Below, one piece after another: positions 27,189-35,300 of a stretch of DNA of 64,000 nucleotides. Below the pieces are notes generated by a model. It was not told where the DNA came from and made no database searches. It saw only the letters and a program-made list of their open reading frames with translations. The DNA is from Chelatococcus reniformis (lineage in GTDB: Bacteria; Pseudomonadota; Alphaproteobacteria; Rhizobiales; Beijerinckiaceae), in the NCBI RefSeq assembly GCF_014640075.1, contig NZ_BMGG01000001.1:434001-498000 (forward strand), read 5' to 3'. The stretch's first letter is position 1, and each line of letters starts with the position of its first letter. Position numbers and translations under genes: made by a program.

Positions 27189-28424
27189 CTACATCGGCGC
27201 ACGTTCGCGAAAGACCTTGAGGGCCCGCGGATCCCTTGCCGATATGATCGTCGCCATCACCATGTCCGCCGGGCTGAAGCCGCAGTGGTTCTCCGGCGTG
27301 AAGCTCAGGTTGCCGAGCATCCCCGGGAAGTTCCTGACGCTATCGAGGGCCGTCTTGAGGCGCGGCGTCTCGAAGGTCTTTTCCTGTTCGATGACGAACT
27401 TAAGGAGATTGAGAAAGTCGTAGTAGGGGCTGCCCGCTGAATCCGTTCCTCTCCCTTCCGCGCCAGGGTAGGTCAGGAGTTTCTTCACATACTCGACCTG
27501 CCGAGTGCCGCGCTCCTGGGTATCCGACCACGTGAGCGACTTGTACCAGGTGGAGTAGACGTTCTTGAGGGCCTCGGCGGGCACCATGTCGAGCAAGGCT
27601 TCGAGGAACAGGGCGGTGTGGCCGGTAATGGTCGGGAACCACTTCATCGAATTCATGGCGTTGAAGATCATCGCCGAGTTCGGAATGTTGGACATCCACA
27701 TGAGGACGCCCTCGGCTCCGGCCTTGCGCAGAGCCTGCACGTAACCCGACAGGTCCGGAGCCGTGATGGGGAAGACCTGGGTGTCGACCGCCTCCAGGCC
27801 GCGCTTGCGCAGCTCAGCCTTAGACACCGGCGTGATCTGCTCCCCGTAGGCCGTGCTTTCCTGAAGGATGCCGATCTTCTTCAGCTTGAGCACGTCACAC
27901 AAGTAGGAAACGCAGGCCACCGCCTGATGGTCCGAGTTGAAAACGAGCTGATAGTGATAGGGATACTTCGTGCCGTTGGCGACGTCGGAGGCCAGACTAT
28001 ACGACGTCTGAATGATCTTGCGCGGGGACGACGCGGAGATGGACGACAGCGTTTGGGACGAGCCGGTCGGGCCACAGACGAAGTTGATCCCCTCCTCGGC
28101 GTATTTGAGGATGATGGCGGGCTCCTTGGCAGGGGAGGCCTCGTCGTCCTGCTCGTCGCGGACGATCTGTCGCCCGAGGATGCCGCCGGCCGCATTGATT
28201 TCATCGATGGCGACGAGCCCGTTGACGTAGAGCGACGAGAACGATGAGGCGAGACGGCCCGTCGTCGGTCGCACCCACCCGATCTTGAGCGGATCTGCGG
28301 GGCCCTGCGCGCGCACACGGTGGGGAAGCACGGCAGCTCCAACGAGCGCGGTCGCCGCGGTGAGAAGCCTGCGGCGAGAGATCTCGCCGTCGGGCCGGAT
28401 GAGGGTTGGCCTGTCGCTCGTCAT
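27189..28424 (-). CDS. Orphan Tat-exported ABC substrate-binding protein (branched-chain amino acid/amide type)
   Basis: A 411-residue binding protein of the Peripla_BP_6 type. The N-terminus has a twin-arginine signal (ISRRRLLTAATALVGAAVLP, cleaved after VRAQ or RVRA). The mature start DPLKIGWVRPTTGRLASSF and the AYGEQITPVSKAELRKRG, NSAMIFNAM and GHTALFLEALL segments are family features. Start 28424 follows GGGAGGACAG; an in-frame ATG farther up is less plausible. No permease or ATPase gene is adjacent, and those of clusters 1 and 2 belong to another family, so it either shares a transporter elsewhere or acts as a sensor. Two perfect palindromes lie upstream. Confidence 0.88.
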   Translation of the reverse strand: MTSDRPTLIRPDGEISRRRLLTAATALVGAAVLPHRVRAQGPADPLKIGWVRPTTGRLASSFSSLYVNGLVAIDEINAAGGILGRQIVRDEQDDEASPAKEPAIILKYAEEGINFVCGPTGSSQTLSSISASSPRKIIQTSYSLASDVANGTKYPYHYQLVFNSDHQAVACVSYLCDVLKLKKIGILQESTAYGEQITPVSKAELRKRGLEAVDTQVFPITAPDLSGYVQALRKAGAEGVLMWMSNIPNSAMIFNAMNSMKWFPTITGHTALFLEALLDMVPAEALKNVYSTWYKSLTWSDTQERGTRQVEYVKKLLTYPGAEGRGTDSAGSPYYDFLNLLKFVIEQEKTFETPRLKTALDSVRNFPGMLGNLSFTPENHCGFSPADMVMATIISARDPRALKVFRERAPM

Positions 28425-28575
28425 GTGCGTCTGTCCTCCCGCGGCGGGCCGTCGAGCGGCCCTTTCGTTTTTTCCGCCAAGCATTCGCTGCGCGCCGCTG
28501 ACCCTCGGCGGCGCGCATCCTTTCAAGCTTGATTTGAATACCTGCCGGCTCGCGCCTTCATGCGTCAGCGGTGCC

Positions 28576-28589
28576 CCTCACGCGTGAGG
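28576..28589. promoter_or_regulatory. 14-bp perfect palindrome CCTCACGCGTGAGG
   Basis: A perfect dyad 150 bases upstream of the orphan binding-protein start. Perfect palindromes of this size suit a dimeric repressor, but no cognate regulator gene is next to it. Confidence 0.4.
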
Positions 28590-28637
28590 ACTGCGCACGC
28601 CGTCTCGGCGAAGCGGCCTTTCGGCGGACGATTCAAG

Positions 28638-28653
28638 TTAGAACGCGTTCTAA
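28638..28653. promoter_or_regulatory. 16-bp perfect palindrome TTAGAACGCGTTCTAA, TetR-type operator
   Basis: A perfect 16-base dyad with an AGAACGCGTTCT centre, the style of TetR/AcrR-family operators. It lies 214 bases before the ATG of the orphan binding-protein gene and 62 bases from a second palindrome. No TetR gene is in the window. Confidence 0.5.
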
Positions 28654-28738
28654 ACGTGTCAAGCATCGGGCCGCGCGGATGTGGGCCGGGCATCTGACCA
28701 GCTGAGCGATGCGAGCGGCGCGTGACAGACATGTCGCT

Positions 28739-28840
28739 GCCCTCCACCGCCTGCGGCGGTCCCCCTCCCCCACTGCGTTGGTGAGGATCGCAGCCCCCGC
28801 GACGCGGGGGAGGGGGACCATGCGCAGCATGGTGGAGGGG
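28739..28840. repeat. Palindromic intergenic element, family D
   Basis: CCCTCCACCGCCTGCGGCGG at the left end, GACCATGCGCAGCATGGTGG at the right end, with inner GCGGGGGAGGGGG stem. This is the third copy of the family in the window. Confidence 0.7.
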
Positions 28841-28915
28841 GCCGGCGCGCACGTGCCGCGTGCCAGCAGCCATCGAGTTCAGACAGATCGGGCGTCGCCT
28901 ACCGCCTCTTGGCGG

Positions 28916-30097
28916 CTACAACTCGGCTTTCAGAAGCCGCAGCAGCCGGAAGCGCAACCCGATGTCGCCGTTGGTGAGCGCGATCACGAAGCGCACCTGG
29001 CCGTGCTTTGCGGTGTCGGCATAGCCGGCCAGCGTGCGCACCCCTTCCATCGTGCCGGTCTTGTTGGCCCCGCCGTCGTGGCCGCGCAGCAGGTCGGCGT
29101 GCGGAGCGAAGAGGGCGAGCACCTCGGCGAGGCCGCGCGTGGTGAAGCGGTTGCCGCGGCTGATGCCCGAGCCCTCCTCCAGATGAATGCTGTCGGCGAG
29201 AGCATTGGCGGCCAGCATCGCGCCCGCGACCTGAAGCGACTTGTCGAGGCTCACCGGCCCGCCCAGGCGCCGCGCGCCGATCTCCAGGAAGACCTGGTTG
29301 GCGACATAGTTGTTGGAGCCGCGGAGCAGCGCCACGAGGATCTCGGACAGGGGGCGTGACTGCCGGTGCACGTAGACCGGCTCGCGACCCTCCGGCACGG
29401 GCCCGATCGAGATGCCGCCCGTCACGCGGCCGCCGGCCCGCTCGATGAAGGCGGCGATCAGCTCGCCGGCATAGCGCAGGCTCACCGCCGGGTCCTTGCT
29501 CAGGCTGATGCGCCCGCTCCCCTTTGGGCCCCGCGCCCGGAACTCGGCGATGGCGAGCGGGGTGATCGGCGTCTGCGTCTCGGCCGAGCGCACCTTGCCG
29601 CCCTTGCGCACGGCATGGACCGTGTTGAAGTTCACCGCCAGCGCGCCGTTCAGCGCATCATACGCCTCCTCGGTGTCCTCGATGCCGGGGATGGCGAGCT
29701 TCGACGGATAGTAGCTCGCGTCAAGCACGATGCCGGTGATCGGCTCCGTGCCGATGGCTGCGACCAGCCCGGTCGCGAGCAGCGCCAGCTCCTCCGAGAT
29801 CAGGAACGGATCGCCGCCGCCGCGCACGTGGAGCACCCGCTTGTCGTCGAGATAGAAGCGCGTCTGGAAGCGATAGTCGCCGCCCAGCACCTCCATCGCC
29901 AGCCACGCCGTGACGATCTTGGTGACCGAGGCGGGGACGAAGGGCGCATCCGCGTTCTGCGCCACCAGCTCGTTGCCGGCGGCATCGACCATGAGCACCG
30001 CCGCGGACGGCGCCGCAGCCGCGAGCTTCTCCTTGACGCCGGCCAGGGCTGGGGCGGGCAGCAGGAGCAAAGCCAGGGCGAGCAGGCGAGACAGCAT
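28916..30097 (-). CDS. dacB: D-alanyl-D-alanine carboxypeptidase, PBP4-type (peptidase S13)
   Basis: A 393-residue exported penicillin-binding protein. The signal peptide MLSRLLALALLLLPAPALA is cleaved before GVKEK. The three active-site motifs are present: SVTK at 57-60, S-N-N in LRGSNNYVAN, and KTG in GANKTGTMEG near residue 346. It trims or cleaves cell-wall peptide cross-bridges in the periplasm. It is shorter than E. coli DacB (about 477) and lacks part of domain II, as is usual for alphaproteobacterial members. Start 30097 opens at the signal peptide; the upstream extension is not credible. Confidence 0.88.
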   Translation of the reverse strand: MLSRLLALALLLLPAPALAGVKEKLAAAAPSAAVLMVDAAGNELVAQNADAPFVPASVTKIVTAWLAMEVLGGDYRFQTRFYLDDKRVLHVRGGGDPFLISEELALLATGLVAAIGTEPITGIVLDASYYPSKLAIPGIEDTEEAYDALNGALAVNFNTVHAVRKGGKVRSAETQTPITPLAIAEFRARGPKGSGRISLSKDPAVSLRYAGELIAAFIERAGGRVTGGISIGPVPEGREPVYVHRQSRPLSEILVALLRGSNNYVANQVFLEIGARRLGGPVSLDKSLQVAGAMLAANALADSIHLEEGSGISRGNRFTTRGLAEVLALFAPHADLLRGHDGGANKTGTMEGVRTLAGYADTAKHGQVRFVIALTNGDIGLRFRLLRLLKAEL

Positions 30098-30486
30098 GGC
30101 GACTCCGGCGGGGTGTGGGGCTCTGCGGCTTGCGCGACCTGTGTATTGAGGCTGAGGCGTCAGGGCAGTCAATTGCGGAGCGCGCGATGCGGCCGGAGTC
30201 GACCGCTGGCCTCTCGCGGAACCCGAAGCGCAAGATCAATCTGAAGGTCGGGCCAGAGATCAAGCGACGGGCGAGACAGAACCGCTATTCCACCATCCTG
30301 GGCGGACCCGTATCGTCTCCGAGCTTGGACGCCGTAGCAGCGCGTGGGCGACAGGTGATGGAAGCCGCAATTCATTGGCGGGTGGACGGTCATCCGCCTT
30401 TTGCCCGTAGCCGACAGGGGCGGCACGCTCTCCACTTTGCCCACGAAATTGAGAATTATATATCGCGTCGCCTCGGATGAAATTGG
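30098..30486. other. Non-coding stretch upstream of the PBP4-type gene
   Basis: Short overlapping frames on both strands are present but none has a ribosome binding site, a recognisable family segment or consistent codon use. Base composition becomes more AT-rich toward 30440, leading into the gene remnant that follows. It presumably holds the promoter for the PBP4-type gene; no hexamers are convincing. Confidence 0.35.
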
Positions 30487-30771
30487 ATGCATAGGGAACA
30501 CTCAGTATGGCGAAATCTGACATCAAAAATATGCTTGAGTGGAAGACGAAACGTGGATCATCAATATCGGTTTTTACTACTCTCAACGAACTACAACAAA
30601 TTTAAAACACATGGAAAAAATGCAAAAGATCAAATTTCAGAAATATGCGAATTTATACCGATTCGAATCGTCACCATAATTGAGGTTTTCGTACGCGATT
30701 CTATTCGGGAGCTCGTTGATTTCGGCCCTCCATACATGGAGGCTTTCTGCAAAACGAAGCAGCTCCCCTAG
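30487..30771 (+). pseudogene. AT-rich frameshifted remnant of an unidentified small protein gene
   Basis: About 290 bases of much lower G+C than anything else here. An ATG at 30507 opens MAKSDIKNMLEWKTKRG and stops after ELQQI at about 30602-30605. The coherent continuation lies in another frame: NAKDQISEICEFIPIRIVT, then IIEVFVRDSIRELVDFGPP and YMEAFCKTKQLP, ending at 30771. The second half has the amphipathic helical pattern of HEPN-like proteins (an R-x4-E/D segment), but that is only an impression. A single frameshift near 30590-30605 would join them. It looks like decayed, horizontally acquired DNA. Confidence 0.4.
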
Positions 30772-30893
30772 CAACCCGTCGAGCCCGTCCCTCTTCAGGC
30801 CCCACCTGGCAGATATCCCGCCCGTTCTGTCATACCGCCCCCTCCGCCCCGCCCCTAGCCTGCCTCCGACACACGATCCCATGAGGCGGCATC

Positions 30894-32120
30894 ATGAAGG
30901 CGCTGATCGCCGGCGGCGGTATCGGCGGGCTGACCACCGCGCTCGCCCTGCACCGGGCCGGAATCGAGGTCGAGATCTTCGAGCGGGCGGACGCCGTCCG
31001 CGAACTCGGCGTCGGCATCAACATGCTGCCCCATGCGGTGGCGGAGCTGGTCGGGCTCGGGCTTCAGGACGAGCTCGATGCCCACGGCATCCGCACGCGC
31101 GAGCTGATCTATGCCAACCGCCTCGGCCAAGTGGTGTGGCGGGAGCTGCGTGGCACGGAGGCCGGGCATGCCTTCCCCCAATACAGCATCCACCGTGGGC
31201 GCCTGCTCGGCCTGATCCACGCCGCGGTGGTGGCGCGGCTGGGCCGCGACGCGCTCCGCACCGGCCGGCAGGTGGTCGGCGTCGAGCAGGACGCCGACGG
31301 CGTCTCGGTCGCGCTCGCTGGCCGCGGCGGGGCGACGAGCGCGCGCGGCGACCTGCTGATCGGCGCCGACGGCATCCATTCGCGCGTGCGCGCCCATCTC
31401 TATCCCGATGAGGGGCCGCCGATCTGGAACGGGGTGATGCTGTGGCGCGGCTGCACGCCGTGGCCCACGTGGCTGGACGGACGCACGATGGCGATCGCCG
31501 GCGGCAACTTCGCCAAGTTCGTGTTCTATCCGATCGCAGCGGCGGCGGACCGGCCGGACATGCGCCTCACCAACTGGGCGGTGATGGCCAGGACCGGCGA
31601 GCGCGGCGCCCTGCCCGCGCGCCCCGAGGATTGGAGCCGGCCGGGGGTGCCGGCCGAGGTGCTGCCCTTCGTGCGCGACCGCTTCCGCCTCGACTACGTC
31701 GATCCGGCGGCGATCATCGCGGCGACCGGCGGCTTCTACGAATACCCCAACTGCGACCGCGATCCGCTGCCGCGCTGGTCCCATGGGCGGGTGACGCTGC
31801 TGGGGGATGCGGCCCACCCCATGTATCCGGTGGGCTCAAACGGCGCGAGCCAAGCCATTCTCGACGCAGCGAGCCTCGCCCGTCACTTGGCGCGGGGCGG
31901 ATCGGTCGAAGCCGCGCTCGCCGCCTACGATGCGGAGCGGCGGCTTGCGACGGCAGCCGTCGTGCTCGCCAACCGCGAGGGCGGGCCGGAGCGGGTCATC
32001 GACCTCATCGAGGCACGGGCGCCGGAGGGTTTCCGCGACATCGAGGAGGTGGCCTCGCACGTGGAGCGCCAGGCGGTGGTGCGCGGCTACGCCGGCCTCG
32101 CCGGCTTCGCGTGGCGGTGA
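30894..32120 (+). CDS. FAD-dependent monooxygenase (PhzS/salicylate-hydroxylase-like)
   Basis: A 408-residue class A flavoprotein hydroxylase. The FAD dinucleotide motif is AGGGIGGLTTALALHRAG at residues 5-22, the NADPH/FAD DG motif LLIGADGIHSRV near 160, and GDAAHPMYPVGSNGASQAI near 305. The PVGSNGASQ variant is typical of PhzS-like oxidoreductases, which hydroxylate aromatic rings. ATG 30894 begins right at the Rossmann strand; GAGGCGGC precedes it. It stands alone between an AT-rich remnant and a palindromic pair. The substrate is unknown. Confidence 0.88.
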   Translation: MKALIAGGGIGGLTTALALHRAGIEVEIFERADAVRELGVGINMLPHAVAELVGLGLQDELDAHGIRTRELIYANRLGQVVWRELRGTEAGHAFPQYSIHRGRLLGLIHAAVVARLGRDALRTGRQVVGVEQDADGVSVALAGRGGATSARGDLLIGADGIHSRVRAHLYPDEGPPIWNGVMLWRGCTPWPTWLDGRTMAIAGGNFAKFVFYPIAAAADRPDMRLTNWAVMARTGERGALPARPEDWSRPGVPAEVLPFVRDRFRLDYVDPAAIIAATGGFYEYPNCDRDPLPRWSHGRVTLLGDAAHPMYPVGSNGASQAILDAASLARHLARGGSVEAALAAYDAERRLATAAVVLANREGGPERVIDLIEARAPEGFRDIEEVASHVERQAVVRGYAGLAGFAWR

Positions 32121-32135
32121 GCGGCTCTTCCAGTA

Positions 32136-32229
32136 GATGGATGGTCGGGTCAAGCCCGACCATGACGTTGAGAGTGATGGCTCTCCACTTCGTCCCGTCA
32201 TGGTCGGGCTTGACCCGATCATCCATCGT
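32136..32229. repeat. Palindromic intergenic element pair, family A
   Basis: GATGGATGGTCGGGTCAAGC at 32136 and its inverted counterpart GTCGGGCTTGACCCGATCAT ending near 32224, about 40 bases between. This copy has T in place of C in the stem with a compensating change in the other arm (GGTCGGG/CCCGACC), which supports selection for pairing. Confidence 0.75.
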
Positions 32230-32323
32230 CTTGCAGAGACTATACTGTTTCCGGGACGCTGTGTCGCCGCCTTGCGCCCCTTTTCTACTGTGATGAACAG
32301 CGCGTCGAATCTCTGCGTCGGCC

Positions 32324-33295
32324 CTACAATTCCGCGTGCATGTCGCGGAAGAGGCTCGGGGTCATGCCGAAGCGGCGCTCGAAGGCCTCCGTCAGGCGGG
32401 CGGGGGGATAGAGGCCGACGCGCACGGCCACCGCTTTCAGCGCCAGCCCGCGCGACAGCATGAGGCGGGCCGCGTCGAGCCGGGCGGTCTCGACGAAGCG
32501 GGCGGGGGTGGCGCCGGTCGCCGCCACGAACTTGCGGTGGAAGCTGCGCTCGCTCATGGCGACGCGTTCCGCCAGCGCCGGCACGTCGAGCGGCGCGGCG
32601 AGGTTCGCCTGGATCCAGCCGATCAGGTCGGCGAAGGGGCTCTCCGCCTTGGCCTGGGCGGTGAGCACGGGGCTGAACTGGGACTGGTAGCCGGGGCGGC
32701 GGGCGTAGAGCACCAGCCGCTGCGCCACCTCGCCGGCGATCGCCGCGTCGAGATCCTGCGCCACCATGGCCAGCGCCATGTCGATGCCGGTGGTCACCCC
32801 GGCCGAGGTCCACAGCCGCCCGTCGACCACGTAGAGCGCCTCCGCGTCCACCGTGACCGCCGGAAAGGCCTTGGCGAGGGGTACGGCCGAATCCCAGTGG
32901 GTGGCGATGCGGTGGCCGTCGAGCAGCCCGAGCGCGGCGAGCACGAAGCCGCCGGTGCATACCGAGCCGAAGCGGCCGGGCGCGGCCGTCAATCCCGGCA
33001 GCGCGGCGCGCAGCGCCGGGTCCGCCACCGCGGCCAGCAGCGGCTCCCGCTCGGCGCCAGTGACGAGCACGGTGCAGGCCTCGCCGGGTTCGAGCGCGGC
33101 GATGCTGCCTGTCTCGACCTCAATGCCGCTGCTGCTGGCGACGGCGCCGCCCCCGGCCGAGGCGATGGCGACCCGGTAGGCGGGCGGCCGTCCGCGCTCA
33201 CCGAGGGCCCGGTTGGCGCCGTTGAACACCGCGGCCGGCCCGGAGAGGTCGAGCAGCTCGAAGCCGGGATAGACGATGAAGGCGACCGGGTGCAT
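32324..33295 (-). CDS. GlxA-family regulator: DJ-1/PfpI-like domain plus AraC-type HTH
   Basis: A 323-residue protein. Residues about 3-175 form a class I glutamine-amidotransferase-like fold with the nucleophile-elbow cysteine in SVCTGGFVLAALGLLDG. Residues about 215-320 hold two AraC helix-turn-helix units (VPALAERVAMSERSFHRKF and LKAVAVRVGLYPPARLTEAF). In such regulators the first domain senses a metabolite. It is divergent from the methyltransferase gene with 126 bases between starts, so that gene is a candidate target. Convergent with the FAD monooxygenase. Confidence 0.9.
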   Translation of the reverse strand: MHPVAFIVYPGFELLDLSGPAAVFNGANRALGERGRPPAYRVAIASAGGGAVASSSGIEVETGSIAALEPGEACTVLVTGAEREPLLAAVADPALRAALPGLTAAPGRFGSVCTGGFVLAALGLLDGHRIATHWDSAVPLAKAFPAVTVDAEALYVVDGRLWTSAGVTTGIDMALAMVAQDLDAAIAGEVAQRLVLYARRPGYQSQFSPVLTAQAKAESPFADLIGWIQANLAAPLDVPALAERVAMSERSFHRKFVAATGATPARFVETARLDAARLMLSRGLALKAVAVRVGLYPPARLTEAFERRFGMTPSLFRDMHAEL

Positions 33296-33421
33296 TGGCA
33301 GATACTTTCACGATCGACCCTTATCTGCCAGAGAGAGGATGAGGCCCACCTCGACCCGAGCACGACTTCGACCGCTGAGATGGCCGGCCCGGGAGGGCGG
33401 CCCTGGAAGGGAGCCCCGGTG

Positions 33422-34060
33422 ATGAGCACAGCGCACGATGCCCGCTTCTGGGACCGGACCTCGCGGAGCTATGCCCGGAGCAAGATCACCGACGCGGCCG
33501 GATACGAGCGCACCCTCGGCCGGACGCGGGAGCTCCTCAAGCCGGATGACCGCGTTCTCGAGCTCGGATGCGGGACAGGGACGACGGCGTTCCGCCTGGC
33601 CGACGGTGTGGCGCACTACCTTGCCACCGACTTCTCCTCCCGCATGATCGCCATCGCGCAGGCCAAGCGCGCCGAGGCCCCGATCCCGGCGCTCGCCTTC
33701 CAGACCGCGACGGCGGATCAACTGGCCGCGGCGGCGGCGACATTCAGCGCCGTTCTCGCCTTCAATTATCTGCACCTGGTGCGCGACGTGCCGGGCACGC
33801 TGCGCCATATCCAAGCCCTGCTCGCTCCGGGCGGCTTCTTCATCACCAAGACGCCTTGTCTGGCCGACATGAACGCGCTGCTGCGGCTCGCCGTGATGCC
33901 CGCGATGCGCGCCCTGGGCCGGGCGCCGCACGTGAGCGTCTTCGGCGTGGACGAGTTGCGCCGGCTCATGGCCGACGCGGCCTTCGACGTTCTGTCGACC
34001 GAACATCACGCGTCGACGGACAGAGATAAGCGCCACTATATCGTGGCCCGCCGGCGCTGA
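33422..34060 (+). CDS. Class I SAM-dependent methyltransferase
   Basis: A 212-residue methyltransferase of the Methyltransf_11/UbiE-like group. SAM motif I VLELGCGTGTTAF is near residue 45, motif II DFSSRMIAIA, motif post-II LAFNYLHLV and motif III LLAPGGFFITKTP. Start 33422 follows GGGAGCCCCGGTG; a much longer in-frame opening upstream is antisense to the regulator. Soluble, monodomain; acceptor unknown. Likely controlled by the divergent GlxA-type regulator. Confidence 0.87.
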   Translation: MSTAHDARFWDRTSRSYARSKITDAAGYERTLGRTRELLKPDDRVLELGCGTGTTAFRLADGVAHYLATDFSSRMIAIAQAKRAEAPIPALAFQTATADQLAAAAATFSAVLAFNYLHLVRDVPGTLRHIQALLAPGGFFITKTPCLADMNALLRLAVMPAMRALGRAPHVSVFGVDELRRLMADAAFDVLSTEHHASTDRDKRHYIVARRR

Positions 34061-34193
34061 GAGGAGGGGCCGGCGCCCGCTGCCCGGTGGGTGGGCCGAG
34101 CCCGTGAACGTAAAGCCCGGCGCGAAACGTTGGTCCCCCTAAGCGCCCGAGCCGGCCAAGCCCGGCGACGGCGTTGGGGCAACCACTCCCACC

Positions 34194-34228
34194 TCGTCAT
34201 GGCCGGGCTTGACCCTGCCGTCCATCCG
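34194..34228. repeat. Single palindromic element, family A, overlapping a gene end
   Basis: GTCATGGCCGGGCTTGACCC followed by TGCCGTCCATC. The family A core here covers the stop codon and final codons of the minus-strand esterase gene. Confidence 0.65.
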
Positions 34229-35168
34229 CCGGGCCCGCCGGCTCGGCGAAGAGGGCGCGCAGCCACGCCGTGCATTCCGCCATGGCCCCGTCGGCCTTGT
34301 CGACCTTGCCGACCCAGAAGAGGAAGCCGTGGTTCATGCCGTCCCAGCGCGTGAGCTGCACGGAAACGCCGGCGGCCTGGAGGCGCGCGGCAAAGTCTTC
34401 GCCCTCGTCGCGCAGCGGGTCGTACTCGGCGGTGAGGACGAGCGCCGGCGGCAGGGCCTCGAAGCACGCCGCGCGCAGGGGCGCCGCGTAGGGGTTCGCC
34501 GCATCGGCCGGATCGGCCAGATAGTGGTCCCAGAACCACTCCATCGTCTCGCGGGTCAGGCCATAGCCCTCCGCGTTGTCGCGGTAGGAGCGCGTGCCGG
34601 GCGTGTGGTAGTCGGTGACCGGGTACATCAGCAGCTGTCCGCGCAGCCTCGGGCCGCCTTCGTCGCGCAGGCGCAGCGCGGTCGCCGCGGCGAGATTGCC
34701 GCCGGCGCTGTCGCCGGCGACGACGATCGTCCCGGCATCCGCCATGAGCTCGCCCGCGTGCTCGGCCGCCCAGCGGGTCGCGGTGACGCAATCGTCGAGC
34801 GGCGCGGGAAATTTGTGCTCGGGCGCCAGCCGGTAGTCGACCGACACCACGACGCAGCCCGCCCCGGCGCAGAGATTGCGGCACATGCCGTCGTGGGTAT
34901 CGAGGCTGCACAGAACGAAGCCGCTGCCGTGAAAGAACATCACGAGCGGGAACGGGCCGGTCCCGTGCGGGCGATAGATCCGCGCGAGCAACGGTCCGCC
35001 CGGTCCGGCAAGGTGGCGCTCGCTCACCTCCGCCACGGCCGCGGGCGTCGCCATCAGCGCGATGCGCGCCTCGTACTGGCGCCGCGCCTCGGGGACCGGC
35101 AGCGTATGCGTCGCCGGCACGCCCGTCCCCTTGTCGAGAAGGGCTTGAATTTGTGGGTCGACGGGCAC
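34197..35168 (-). CDS. Alpha/beta hydrolase, hormone-sensitive-lipase (acetyl esterase) family
   Basis: A 323-residue esterase. The oxyanion motif is HGSGF (family norm HGGGF) near residue 80, nucleophile elbow GDSAGGN near 152, acid Asp in EYDPLRDEGED and His in WDGMNHGF near 282. It hydrolyses short acyl esters in known relatives. The final ten or so codons (after PADG) are written by a family A palindromic element and are not expected in homologues. ATG 35168 follows AGGGAGGTTACG on the minus strand. It is convergent with the methyltransferase gene. Confidence 0.88.
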   Translation of the reverse strand: MPVDPQIQALLDKGTGVPATHTLPVPEARRQYEARIALMATPAAVAEVSERHLAGPGGPLLARIYRPHGTGPFPLVMFFHGSGFVLCSLDTHDGMCRNLCAGAGCVVVSVDYRLAPEHKFPAPLDDCVTATRWAAEHAGELMADAGTIVVAGDSAGGNLAAATALRLRDEGGPRLRGQLLMYPVTDYHTPGTRSYRDNAEGYGLTRETMEWFWDHYLADPADAANPYAAPLRAACFEALPPALVLTAEYDPLRDEGEDFAARLQAAGVSVQLTRWDGMNHGFLFWVGKVDKADGAMAECTAWLRALFAEPAGPADGRQGQARP

Positions 35169-35300
35169 GCGTAACCTCCCTTGCGCGCCGCCATTGGCGG
35201 GGCGGCGCTGCTTGCAGCGCCCGACTATAGGCGAACGGGCCTTGAGGGCCAGCTCCGCCGGTCCCGGGCTGCGCCCTGCGCCAAGGCGGAGCCGCGGCGC

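Larger units (their letters stand above)
28425..28915. promoter_or_regulatory. Divergence-free upstream region of the orphan binding protein, with two operators and a repeat
   Basis: No gene is supported in these 491 bases. Contents: palindromes at 28576-28589 and 28638-28653 (listed separately), and a family D element at 28739-28840. The two genes flanking the region are both on the minus strand, so this is also the 3' flank of the PBP4-type gene. No clear sigma-70 hexamers are seen. Confidence 0.45.
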
